Assembly (NCBI GenBank): GCA_903916245.1
Contig: CAIWVZ010000353.1
Span: forward strand, 1 to 33,648
DNA: 33,648 nucleotides
Reading direction: 5' to 3'
Origin: an uncultured Planctomycetota bacterium
GTDB taxonomy: Bacteria; Planctomycetota; GCA-002687715; CAIWVZ01
Made by a program: the position numbers and the translations under genes. The number at the start of each line of letters is the position of its first letter. Position 1 is the stretch's first letter. Below are positions 1 to 8,165 of this stretch, in pieces. The notes beneath the pieces were generated by a model that did not search any database, was not told where the DNA came from, and was given only the letters and a program-made list of their open reading frames with translations.

Positions 1-1
1 G

Positions 2-523
2 TCCACGCGGGACGCCCTCCGCGCCCTTCACGAGCGTCTCGGTCTGACGACCATCCACGTCACGCACGACCGTGAGGAAGCGATGGCCGTCGCCGACGAT
101 CTCGCCGTCCTCATCGACGGACGGCTTCGACGCTTCGGCCCGTGTCGCGACGTTTGGGACGATCCGGGCGACGCCGACGTCGCGCGCTTCCTCGGGATGA
201 CGCTCTTACCCGTCGACGTCTCGGATGGATGTGCTCGGGCGCCCGGATTTTCGGCGCACATCGACGGCGAACGTCTCGGAGGGCGTCCCCTTCTCGGATT
301 CCGGCCGATCGACCTCCGCATGGCGCCCGGCACCGCCGCATCCGTCACGCGTCGTCGCGATCTCGGAGATGCGGTCGACGTCACCGTCACGTGTGCGGAA
401 ACGACCTACCGGATGCGGGCCTTCCCCGGATCTCCCGAAGCGGCGCTCCGGCCCGGAGACGCTGTCGCATTGACGCTCCGCGAGGGGGCCGGACGCCTGT
501 TCGCGGATCCCGACATTCCATGA
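2..523 (+). CDS. ABC transporter ATP-binding protein, C-terminal part (5' end outside window)
   Basis: This is the C-terminal 173 residues of an ABC ATPase. The frame is open from base 2 and ends in TGA at 521-523; Walker A, the signature and Walker B lie before the window. The visible start carries the H-loop, TTIHVTHDREEAMAVAD, typical of the PotA/FbpC/ThiQ group, followed by the usual stretch giving the D-loop-distal helix and a C-terminal regulatory (TOBE-like) region from about residue 60. It overlaps the permease gene by four bases (ATGA at 520-523), so the two are surely one operon. By family it powers import of iron(III), thiamine, spermidine or a similar small solute. The permease fits iron(III) or thiamine best. 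The binding protein is not in the window and probably lies upstream. The substrate is not determined by what is visible. Confidence 0.9.
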   Translation, partial: STRDALRALHERLGLTTIHVTHDREEAMAVADDLAVLIDGRLRRFGPCRDVWDDPGDADVARFLGMTLLPVDVSDGCARAPGFSAHIDGERLGGRPLLGFRPIDLRMAPGTAASVTRRRDLGDAVDVTVTCAETTYRMRAFPGSPEAALRPGDAVALTLREGAGRLFADPDIP

Positions 524-2130
524 CGTCGCGTCGAATCCGCGTCGCGCTGCTTTGCATCCTCCTCGGTGCCGTCGTGCATCCGCTGCTCGCGCTCGTACGG
601 ACGGCATTTCCCTCGGGTTCCCCGGAACCCCTCATGGACGCCGTCGGCGCCCCCTCGGTCCGTGCGTGCGTCCTTCTGAGCGCGGGGATCGCCGCGGCCT
701 CGGTGCTCGCCGCCGCCGCGGTGGGGATTCCTCTCGGCATCGCCGCCGCGCGCCTGCGAGCCGGAGGGATCTTCAAAACGGCCGCGCTCGCACCGATGCT
801 CATGCCCGCGGTCCTCGGCACGCTCGCCTTCTGGTTCGTCTTCGGACGCGGCGGGCTTCTTCCGAGCATCGTCTCCGGTTTCGAAGGCGAGTTCCGAGGC
901 GTGGGCGCCGTCCTGCTGATCCACGCGTTGACGCTGCCGACCGCGTTCACCTTGCTCGTGGAAAGCGCTCTGCGCCGCGCCGATCCCGCGTTGGTCGACG
1001 CCGCGCGGAGTTTGGGCGCGAGCCCCCTCCGCGCGTTTCGGGACGGCACGCTGCCTCAAATTCTGCCGTCGATCGGCGGTGCGGCCGCCCTCGTGTGGAT
1101 GTCGGCGACGGCGTCGTTCACGGCCCCGTTCGTCTTCGGCACCGAACGCACGTTGACGACGGCCATCTTCGTCGAAAGGCAGGATGATCCGGCCCGCGCC
1201 GCCGCGATCGCTCTCCTCCTCTTCGTTCTCGCCGCCGTCCCCTTGATCGTCCTCCGTCGTTCGTCCGCCTCGGCGCGCAAAGGGGCGCACGTCGCCGCGC
1301 CTCCGGCACGGGGAGCCGCGCGGGCATGGCTGCTCGCGACGGCGGTTCCGCTCGCGGCGGCGGTCGTCCTGCCTCTCGTCACGATGTTCGCGCTCTCCTT
1401 CGTCGAAGGAGGGCGCCTCGTCGGCGGATTCGGTGCGGCGCGTTTCTCAACGACCGCGTGGACGACGGTGATCGGCGGCGGCGCGGAGCTCCCCGCATCG
1501 ATCGGACGCTCGCTCCTCTTTTCCGCGATCGCCGTCGTCGTCAACATCGCGGTGGGGACGTCCCTCGTGCTCGTCGCACGCCGTGCGTCGACGGGATGGC
1601 GTCGACTCCTGCTCGGTCTCGCTTCGATTCCGTTCGCGGTTCCCGCGACGGTGCTCGGCATCGCCATGGCGGAGGCCTACGCGACGGGCGGTTTCCTCGG
1701 GCTCGGACCGCCGCTCGTCGGGACGTGGGCCATGCTTCCCTTCGCCTACGCCGTGCGCAATCTGCCGCTCGTCGTCCAATCCGTCGACGCCGGGTGCGCG
1801 ATGATCCCGTCGGGCCTCGAAGACGCTTCCGCGACGCTCGGTGCGCCTCCGGGAGCGACGGTCCGCTATCTTCTGATTCCCCTTCTCAAGCCTGCGATCG
1901 CGGCGGGCGCGACATTGGCTTTCGCCGCATGCACCGGGGAATTCGTCGTTTCCATCCTGCTTTTCGACCCGGCGACGAAACCCGCCGCGGTCGCCATCCA
2001 TGATCTTTTCAGGACGGGGTCCTTCGGCGTCGCCGCCGCCGCGGGGCTGTGTCTTTCGTTCGCCACCCTCATCCCCGTCCTCGTGCTCGGGCGCGTTTCG
2101 CGGTCGGAAGACGCTTCCTCGCCCGCCTAG
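520..2130 (+). CDS. ABC transporter permease, two fused membrane domains (iron(III)/thiamine type)
   Basis: 536 residues, the length typical of ThiP and close to FbpB. It holds two copies of the binding-protein-dependent permease domain fused in one chain. Each copy has the EAA cytoplasmic loop that contacts the ATPase: LVDAARSLGASPLRAF at about 158-173 and LEDASATLGAPPGATV at about 433-448. Many hydrophobic segments lie around them, including a start segment at about 8-28 and a linker around 245-270. The ATG at 520 overlaps the stop of the ATPase gene as ATGA, which fixes the start. Family knowledge places it in the inner membrane as the channel of an importer for ferric iron or thiamine; the sequence alone does not decide between these. 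The operon seems to end here, because the next gene has its own promoter-like sequence. Confidence 0.9.
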   Translation: MTSRRIRVALLCILLGAVVHPLLALVRTAFPSGSPEPLMDAVGAPSVRACVLLSAGIAAASVLAAAAVGIPLGIAAARLRAGGIFKTAALAPMLMPAVLGTLAFWFVFGRGGLLPSIVSGFEGEFRGVGAVLLIHALTLPTAFTLLVESALRRADPALVDAARSLGASPLRAFRDGTLPQILPSIGGAAALVWMSATASFTAPFVFGTERTLTTAIFVERQDDPARAAAIALLLFVLAAVPLIVLRRSSASARKGAHVAAPPARGAARAWLLATAVPLAAAVVLPLVTMFALSFVEGGRLVGGFGAARFSTTAWTTVIGGGAELPASIGRSLLFSAIAVVVNIAVGTSLVLVARRASTGWRRLLLGLASIPFAVPATVLGIAMAEAYATGGFLGLGPPLVGTWAMLPFAYAVRNLPLVVQSVDAGCAMIPSGLEDASATLGAPPGATVRYLLIPLLKPAIAAGATLAFAACTGEFVVSILLFDPATKPAAVAIHDLFRTGSFGVAAAAGLCLSFATLIPVLVLGRVSRSEDASSPA

Positions 2131-2158
2131 TGCCACCCCGGGAGCGGGGGGTTAGGAT
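2130..2158 (+). promoter_or_regulatory. Possible promoter of the aminotransferase gene
   Basis: In the 37-base gap, TAGGAT (2153-2158) lies nine bases before the ATG at 2168, with GTGCCA (2130-2135) 17 bases upstream. This reads as a weak -35/-10 pair for a nearly leaderless mRNA. TTAGGA in the same place could instead be a Shine-Dalgarno sequence at long spacing, so the call is tentative. Confidence 0.35.
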
Positions 2159-2167
2159 TCCCCTCCG

Positions 2168-3322
2168 ATGCACTACCTCGACAACGCCGCCACGTCGTGG
2201 CCCAAGCCGGATGCGGTCTACACACGCATGGATGCGGCCTTCCGGCAATTGTTCAGCCCGAAGCGCGGCACGGCACGCGCGGCTCGTCTCGGTGCGTCGC
2301 AACTCGACGACGTTCGGGCCTTGGTCGCGCGCATCCTCGGCGCCGACGATCCGCGACGCGTGTGCTTCATGGCCGGTGCGACGCACGCGTTGAACACGGC
2401 GATCCAGGCGTTCCCCCTCGACAGGGGCGATGCCGTCGTCATGAGCGCTGTCGAACACCACGCCGTTTCCCGACCGATCCGCAAGATCGCCCGCGAGCGG
2501 GGTGTTCGCTTCCACGTCGTTCCGTACACGGACGACACGCCCTTCGACCTCGCCGCGTTCGAGGCGCTTCTACGCGACGATCCGAAGATCAAGCTGGTCG
2601 CGACGACGCACGCGAGCAACGTCCTCGGTTCGATTCTCCCGGTTGCGGAGATCGGCGCGCTGTGCCGCAAGTACGGTAAGACCTACCTGCTCGACGCCGC
2701 TCAGTCCGCCGGAGTCCTCCCGATCGACGTCGAGTCGATGGGAGTCGACATGGTGGCGCTTCCCGGGCACAAGTCGCTGTACGGCCCGCCCGGCGTGGGC
2801 GTCCTTTGGGTGCGCGAAGGAGTCCCTCTCGCCACCTTCATGGAGGGTGGCACCGGCGGCGACTCGGGGAAACACGAGCTCGCGCCCACGACCCCCGACG
2901 GATTCGAAGTCGGAACGATTCCGCTTCCGCAGATTCTCGCTCTCGGTGAAGGCATTCGGTGGGTGTTCGACACCGGACTTTCGACGATCCATCATCACGA
3001 GATCCGGCTGTTGTCCCGGCTTCTCGACGCCCTCGCGGGAATGCCGGAGGTCACGATCTACGGACATCGGGACGTTTCCCGGAAGACGCCCGTCGTCTCC
3101 TTCAACGTCGCGGGATTCGCCCCGAAGCCTCTCGGTGAAAGACTCTTCGACGACTTCGGCATCGCGCTGCGCGCCGGATTCCACTGCGCTCCGATGGCTC
3201 ACGAGTCGGCGGGAAGCGCCGCATCCGGAGGCACGGTCCGCGCGAGTCTCGGCTGGTCGACGACGGATGCGGACGTCGATGCGCTCGTCGCGGCGTTGAC
3301 GTCGATCATCGCGTCGCGCTGA
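2168..3322 (+). CDS. Cysteine desulfurase family protein (class V aminotransferase)
   Basis: 384 residues, PLP-dependent, fold type I. Visible active-site features are YLDNAATSWPKP at 3-14, EHHA at 96-99 (the His that stacks on PLP), D176 in LLDAAQSAG, the PLP lysine K202 in PGHKSLYGPPG, and the thiol nucleophile C340 in RAGFHCAPMAH. The closing GTVRASLGWSTTDADVD is the hallmark of the desulfurase-like subgroup whose cysteine sits in HCAPxAH. Such enzymes remove sulfur from cysteine (or selenium from selenocysteine) and pass it on. The exact substrate and acceptor are not known here, and no Fe-S assembly gene is adjacent. Its TGA directly abuts the stop of the convergent gene. A selenium-delivery role is conceivable because a selenoprotein gene lies elsewhere in the window, but this is speculation. 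Confidence 0.9.
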   Translation: MHYLDNAATSWPKPDAVYTRMDAAFRQLFSPKRGTARAARLGASQLDDVRALVARILGADDPRRVCFMAGATHALNTAIQAFPLDRGDAVVMSAVEHHAVSRPIRKIARERGVRFHVVPYTDDTPFDLAAFEALLRDDPKIKLVATTHASNVLGSILPVAEIGALCRKYGKTYLLDAAQSAGVLPIDVESMGVDMVALPGHKSLYGPPGVGVLWVREGVPLATFMEGGTGGDSGKHELAPTTPDGFEVGTIPLPQILALGEGIRWVFDTGLSTIHHHEIRLLSRLLDALAGMPEVTIYGHRDVSRKTPVVSFNVAGFAPKPLGERLFDDFGIALRAGFHCAPMAHESAGSAASGGTVRASLGWSTTDADVDALVAALTSIIASR

Positions 3323-4957
3323 TCAGCGCGACGCGCGACGGACGTCCGACCATCGTCCGACGACGGGCGCCGGGAACGTCGTTTCGGCTCCATCCGTCCA
3401 CCGCACGTGCACCGACTTCGGAAGGCGTGTTCGGGCGAACGTGAACTGAACGCGCGGATCGCAGGTCGCGAGATACGACTTGGCGGAACGCACTTCGCCG
3501 ACCGATCGACCGTCGTCGAAGTGAAGCGTCACGCGGGCGCCGAGGGCGTCGGCTCCGGAACGCTCTCGAACCCTCAATCCGACCCAAGCGGCGACGGCCG
3601 GGAGTCGATTGCGGAACAACCGCAACGGCCCGTCGCGATTCATCACGAGGACGTCGATCGCCCCGTCATCGTCGATATCGCCGACGGCGAGCCCCCGCCC
3701 GGACTCGTGGAGACGGAAGTCGGAACCCGCGTCGCCCTCTTCGAAACGCCCGTCGTCGCGTTGCCGCAACCACTGATCGGGTTCTCCGAAAACGTCGGGC
3801 CCGCCCACCAACTCGGGGACGAGGGCGACGCGCCCGTTGGCGACGACGAAGTCGAGGCACCCGTCTCGATCGACGTCGACGATCGCCGTACCGAATCCCG
3901 TCTGAGAGCGCGTCAACACGCCGAGTCCGTTGCGCGCCGTCGCATCGACGAAATAACCGTCGCCTCCGAGGTAGAGCGCATGCGTCTCGCGATGGAGATG
4001 GACTTTCCAGATATCGAGGCGACCGTCTCCGTTCACGTCGCCGCCGTCGACCCCCATGCCCGCCTGCGACTTGCCCGTCTCGTCGACGGCGCATCCGCGT
4101 TCGGTCGCTTCCTCGACGAAGCGCCACTCTCCGAGATTGCGCCACAAGAACGACGGCATCTGATCGTTCGAGACATAGACGTCGATACGACCGTCGCCGT
4201 CCGCATCGGTCAGGAGAACCCCGAGGGCGGTCCCGCGGCGCGTGCCGATTCCGCAAGTTTCGGTGCGATCGACGAACCGAAGACCGCCGAGATTCTCGAA
4301 GACGCGCGTCATGCCGGGCGCGCCGTAGGACTGCGGCGAGCAGTAGTCGCGCGTCCCGTCGGCGGAGACACAGACGCGTCGGGTGAATCGCGGCGTGTCT
4401 TTCCAATCGAGGTAGTCGCCGATCACGAGATCGAAGTCGCCGTCGCCGTCGAGATCACCGGCCGCTCCGCTCGTCCCCCACGGACAGGGAACGAGACCCG
4501 AGCCCGGAGTGGCGTCTTCATAGACGCCGTCGCCGCGATTGCGCCACAACGCCGTCTTCCCGACTCCGGTCATGACGAGATCGACGTCGCCGTCGAGATC
4601 CAAGTCGGCGGCCACGACGCCCATGCCGTAGGCGTCGAACGGCGGCAACGACGTGGCCGACACGTCGGAGAACCTCCCGTCCGTTCCTTGAATCCACAGA
4701 CCGTGTCGTCGGGGATGAGCGACGGTCGGCGCGGAGCCTACGGCGAGGACGTCGAGTCGTCCGTCCCCGTTCACGTCGACGAATCCGCAACCTCCCCCCA
4801 TGATTTCGGGAAGCGCTTTTTCGGGCGTCGCCGCGGAGACGTGCGTGTAGACGATTCCGCGCGTCCGCGCCACGTCTTCGAAGGCTCCGGTGTCGTGAGT
4901 ATCGCTCGATCGGCCGCATGCCGACGCGAGAACGAGAAGCCACACCAGTTTCCTCAC
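3323..4957 (-). CDS. CRTAC1-like FG-GAP repeat lipoprotein with ASPIC/UnbV C-terminus
   Basis: 544 residues. The GTG start at 4957 is chosen because GTGA overlaps the stop of the upstream TPR gene by four bases, and because it begins with a lipoprotein signal (KLVWLLVLASAC, lipid cysteine C14). The body has repeated calcium-loop motifs such as DVNGDGRLD, DLDLDGDVD, DLDGDGDFD, DADGDGRID and DVDRDGCLD, which build an integrin-alpha-like beta-propeller. A YLD...C...YC insertion typical of CRTAC1 proteins is present. The last 90 residues (GLRVRERSGADALGARV onward) match the ASPIC/UnbV region. Function is unknown; the family is extracytoplasmic and very often encoded next to TPR proteins, as here. 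It is a paralogue of the 543-residue protein at 13402-15033, which also follows a TPR gene. Confidence 0.9.
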   Translation of the reverse strand: MRKLVWLLVLASACGRSSDTHDTGAFEDVARTRGIVYTHVSAATPEKALPEIMGGGCGFVDVNGDGRLDVLAVGSAPTVAHPRRHGLWIQGTDGRFSDVSATSLPPFDAYGMGVVAADLDLDGDVDLVMTGVGKTALWRNRGDGVYEDATPGSGLVPCPWGTSGAAGDLDGDGDFDLVIGDYLDWKDTPRFTRRVCVSADGTRDYCSPQSYGAPGMTRVFENLGGLRFVDRTETCGIGTRRGTALGVLLTDADGDGRIDVYVSNDQMPSFLWRNLGEWRFVEEATERGCAVDETGKSQAGMGVDGGDVNGDGRLDIWKVHLHRETHALYLGGDGYFVDATARNGLGVLTRSQTGFGTAIVDVDRDGCLDFVVANGRVALVPELVGGPDVFGEPDQWLRQRDDGRFEEGDAGSDFRLHESGRGLAVGDIDDDGAIDVLVMNRDGPLRLFRNRLPAVAAWVGLRVRERSGADALGARVTLHFDDGRSVGEVRSAKSYLATCDPRVQFTFARTRLPKSVHVRWTDGAETTFPAPVVGRWSDVRRASR

Positions 4958-6132
4958 GGATTCGCCCCCTTGCGAGACGGTGATCGTCGTTCCGCGTCCG
5001 CGCGGAGGCGTCGGGCCAGCTCCCATTCGGGACGGGCCGCACATACCGCGTTCAGGTGATCCAACGCATCCTCGACGCGACCGTCTTTCAACGCGCATGC
5101 ACCGAGCGCGAGCCTCGCCCCCATCGCGTCGGGATCCGCGAGCAACGCGCGCCGTGCGACGGCGGCGACATCCGTCGTCGACGCCCCGAGGTCGAGCATC
5201 CGCGTGGCACGCCGTTCGAGCGCGGATGCGGGCGCGTCGTCGCGGGCGGCGACCTTTTCCCACACGGCGTCCGCCGCGGCCGTGGCCCCCAAGCGAAAAT
5301 CGAGATCGGCTTTTTGGAGAAGGAAATCGATGTCGTCGGTCGTCGTTTCGAACGGCGTCAACAACGCGCGCGCCGCACGGTAATCCCCGGCGGCCGCGAC
5401 CGATTCCGCCCGCAACCGCGCCGCGCGCGCATCGTCGCGTTCGAGAAGCACGCGTCGATACACGGGATCCCGAACGACATCCGAACGTCGCATGGGGACA
5501 CCTCGCAGCAGAGCGGCCGCACTCGGGTCTCCCCTCCTCACGCGAATCGATGCCGAAACGTGTCGAGCGGCCGGATCGTTCGGAGCCTTCAGGAGCGCCC
5601 GTTCCGCCAAGGCTGCCGCATCCTCGACACGTCCCTGCGCCAGTCGCGCACGGGCCGCGATGATCGTCGGTACGGGATCGTCGGGATCGAGGGCTTCGGC
5701 GCGAGCCGCGTCCTCGACCGCGTCGGCCGCACGCCCGGCATCGAGCGCGCGTTCCGCCGAAAGCCGCCACACTTGAGGAAGTGCGGCGGCATCGATGCGG
5801 GCGACCACCAAGGCGGGATCGGGATCGAGTCCCGCCTGATGAAGGGCCAACGCCCGTAGCCACGCCGCCTCGGCACGGGCGACGGGATCCGACAATCCCT
5901 GCCGGGCCGCCGCGTAGACCATAGCCGCCGGACCGTAGGCGTCACGGGCGTGCAACCATCGCGCATAGGCGAAGCGGGCGCTCGCATCTCCGACCGCCGC
6001 CCGATCGCGCCGCAGCACCGCCTCGGGGATTCCGGACGGCGCGGGAAGCGGCACGGAGGTGTCGCCCCCCTCCGCGCACGCCACCGCCAAGACGGCGGCG
6101 GCGACACCCGCGCGCAAGGTCGCCGACTTCAG
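4954..6132 (-). CDS. TPR lipoprotein with probable CTG start
   Basis: 392 residues. No ATG or GTG fits the N-terminus. CTG at 6132 overlaps the upstream stop as CTGA, the same coupling as at the next junction, and gives the leader MKSATLRAGVAAAVLAVAC, a plausible lipoprotein signal with lipid cysteine C19. TTG at 6117 is the alternative start. The rest is nearly all alpha-helical, rich in Ala, Arg and Asp. It contains degenerate tetratricopeptide units such as ALDPDDPVPTIIAARARLAQ and PNDPAARHVSASIRVRRGD, and ends with a clear unit (ALDHLNAVCAARPEWELARR). TPR domains bind partner proteins. The coupled CRTAC1 gene downstream suggests that the two products act together at the cell surface. The role is otherwise unknown. 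Confidence 0.85.
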   Translation of the reverse strand: MKSATLRAGVAAAVLAVACAEGGDTSVPLPAPSGIPEAVLRRDRAAVGDASARFAYARWLHARDAYGPAAMVYAAARQGLSDPVARAEAAWLRALALHQAGLDPDPALVVARIDAAALPQVWRLSAERALDAGRAADAVEDAARAEALDPDDPVPTIIAARARLAQGRVEDAAALAERALLKAPNDPAARHVSASIRVRRGDPSAAALLRGVPMRRSDVVRDPVYRRVLLERDDARAARLRAESVAAAGDYRAARALLTPFETTTDDIDFLLQKADLDFRLGATAAADAVWEKVAARDDAPASALERRATRMLDLGASTTDVAAVARRALLADPDAMGARLALGACALKDGRVEDALDHLNAVCAARPEWELARRLRADAERRSPSRKGANP

Positions 6133-8036
6133 TTGAAGGTCCTGTCCACCTTGTTCGAAAGCACCACCGATTCGACGGCGGGCCACAACGCGGAATCCAC
6201 GGCATACGCCTGGAAGCGCAACGTGAGACCCCCGGTCACGGGAAGGCCGCTGAACGCCTGCGTGAACGTCGGATTCACGGATCCGGTCTTGTAGAAGGTG
6301 TTCGGAGGACCGACGAGCCCGAGACCGTCGAAGGCGATGAGCCCCGGCTGCGGCGTCAACACGCTCGTCCAAATGTCGCCCCACGTCGTCGTGATCCACG
6401 GATTCGGCGTCGGCGCCTCGGCGCAGATGGTGACGGGGGCGTTCAACTGCGAATGTTTGAAGACGATCGACGCGTAGTTGATCGTCGGCAAATAGGTCAC
6501 CGTGAGACCGCGCCACGTCGACGTGAAGGCGACCGACGTCGCCCCCGTGTAGGACGCCGTGACCACCGGATTCGTGTTGGTGGTTTCGGAAAGAGTCAGC
6601 GTCGTGGACGCGAATCCCGAAGCATCGGTCACCGCGCTCGCCGGATTGAGGGTGCCGCCACCCGACGTCACCGCGAAGTTCACGGTGGCGCCGGCGATGG
6701 CGTTGCCGCCGGCGGTCGCGAGACGCACCACCATGGGCGAAGCGAGCGGGCGACCGGCGACGCCGACCTGCGAGCTTCCCGACACCGCGGTCAACACCGG
6801 TGCGTTCGCATTCGACTTGATGCGTCGAATGCCCGACGATTGATTCGCGTAATAGATCGCGCCGTCGGGCCCCACGAGCGCGTCCGCGGTATTCGCGAAG
6901 CCCGTTCCCCAATCGTTCGCGTTCGGCTGCCCCGCGACGGCGGCGGCGGGCACCCAAGTCGTGCCGTTCCATGCCGCGATACGCACCGCGCCGGAGTAGT
7001 AGTCGGCGTAGAAGTACATCCCCTCGTAGGCCGTGCCGAAATTGAAGACGCCACCCGGTTGATTGCGGTAGACGCCCATCGACATCACGGAATACCAACC
7101 CGCCGAGTGGTTGACGGCGATGATCGGGGCCACCGCACCCGCGGAGCTCGATCCGGTACAGGTCGAGTAGGTCGCGTTGCCCTCGAGGAACGGCCAACCG
7201 AAATTCTGTCCGCCACCCGTGCCGACGTTGCCGACGGAGACCTCCTCCCACGCGTTTTGACCGACGTCCGCGATGAGCATCTTGTTCGTCGTCGCGTCGA
7301 TGTGGAAACGGAAGGGATTTCGAAGCCCTTTCGCCCACATGAGTTTGGCGTTGTCCGTGCCCGTCGTGATCGGATTACCCACGGGGATCAGCGTCGACTT
7401 CGCCGGAGGGCCACCGGCGCCCGCGGGAAGCCCCGAAACATTGAGGCGCAGTATCTTGCCCGCGATCACGTCGTTGTTTTGGGCGTTGCACGCCGACGCG
7501 TCGTCACCCGGGCTCATGTAGAGCATGCCGTCCGGTCCGAAGCGCAGCGACGACCCGTTGTGGTTGTACGCGTTGTCCGGGAAGTCGGTGATGATGTGAT
7601 AGGCGGAGGCCGTCGTGAACGTGACCGCCGTCGATGCCGGGTTCGTCAACGCGCCGGTGCACGTGAAGCGCGTCAGTCGCAAATGTGCGGACAGCGACGA
7701 GTTGTAGTAGGCGTAGATGTAGCCGTTGGTCGCGAAGCCGGGATCGACGGCGAGCCCGAGCAACCCGCGCTCGTTTCCGGTGTAGTTGATGTTGGTGACG
7801 TTGCCGACGGTCGCCGACGTGACGGTCGGGCTCAACGTCGCGATCTTGATGTTGCCCGTCGTCTGCTCGCACCACATGAGACGACCGTCCGGAACGAACG
7901 CCAACGCGACCGCCCCCGACGTGCCCGTGACCACCGATTCGGTGGCGAATCCCGACGGCACGACTTGCGCCGCCGACACGCCGCACATCACGAGGCACAA
8001 TGTAAAGAGACGGAACAATGAAGCCGTTGCGTTCAT
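6129..8036 (-). CDS. Secreted PQQ-dependent sugar (glucose/sorbosone) dehydrogenase-like protein
   Basis: 635 residues. Signal peptide 1-23 (cleavage near VSAAQ). Residues of about 35-410 form the six-bladed GSDH propeller: GLLGLAVDPGFATNGYIYAYY at 91-111, the NHNGSSLRFGPDGMLYMSPGD region at 158-178 with the likely catalytic H159, GLRNPFRFHID at 237-247, and IADVGQNAWEEV followed by NFGWPFLEG. Family members oxidise aldoses or sorbosone with PQQ as cofactor, but PQQ binding cannot be confirmed from sequence. Residues 420-510 look like a bacterial Ig-like (Big_1) domain. The last 120 residues are a beta-rich module resembling the ends of two other secreted proteins in the window. It is the first gene of a three-gene chain and its stop overlaps the next start as CTGA. 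Confidence 0.88.
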   Translation of the reverse strand: MNATASLFRLFTLCLVMCGVSAAQVVPSGFATESVVTGTSGAVALAFVPDGRLMWCEQTTGNIKIATLSPTVTSATVGNVTNINYTGNERGLLGLAVDPGFATNGYIYAYYNSSLSAHLRLTRFTCTGALTNPASTAVTFTTASAYHIITDFPDNAYNHNGSSLRFGPDGMLYMSPGDDASACNAQNNDVIAGKILRLNVSGLPAGAGGPPAKSTLIPVGNPITTGTDNAKLMWAKGLRNPFRFHIDATTNKMLIADVGQNAWEEVSVGNVGTGGGQNFGWPFLEGNATYSTCTGSSSAGAVAPIIAVNHSAGWYSVMSMGVYRNQPGGVFNFGTAYEGMYFYADYYSGAVRIAAWNGTTWVPAAAVAGQPNANDWGTGFANTADALVGPDGAIYYANQSSGIRRIKSNANAPVLTAVSGSSQVGVAGRPLASPMVVRLATAGGNAIAGATVNFAVTSGGGTLNPASAVTDASGFASTTLTLSETTNTNPVVTASYTGATSVAFTSTWRGLTVTYLPTINYASIVFKHSQLNAPVTICAEAPTPNPWITTTWGDIWTSVLTPQPGLIAFDGLGLVGPPNTFYKTGSVNPTFTQAFSGLPVTGGLTLRFQAYAVDSALWPAVESVVLSNKVDRTFN

Positions 8037-8165
8037 GGGTTACCCGAAGGACGGGAGGGTGGCTCCCGGCGCTCGGTGCATGATATCAGCCCGACGAGCC
8101 ACCCCGAAAGCGGCGAATCCCGTAACATCCGCACCGGCCGCGTCGTCGGCAACCTCCACTCCCCC
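8037..8165. other. Intergenic region between divergent genes, with hairpin and palindrome
   Basis: This 129-base gap must hold the promoters of the dehydrogenase chain (-) and the epimerase/NamZ pair (+). A perfect 6-bp inverted repeat, CGGGAG and CTCCCG around GGTGG (8052-8068), lies in the 5' leader of the minus gene. The palindrome TGATATCA (8081-8088) could serve as a -10 region or an operator in either direction. TAACAT (8123-8128) is a possible -10 for the plus gene. No Shine-Dalgarno sequence is evident for either gene. Confidence 0.4.

Noticed and set aside
3407-5059. Long open frame on the plus strand opposite the CRTAC1 gene
   Set aside because: It lies antisense to a gene with clear FG-GAP repeats. 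Its sequence is low-complexity Arg/Asp/Val typical of high-GC shadow frames, with no family motif.
8052-8068. Small hairpin in the dehydrogenase leader as a riboswitch
   Set aside because: A single 6-bp stem with no conserved aptamer-like sequence around it; the leader is too short for any known riboswitch class.
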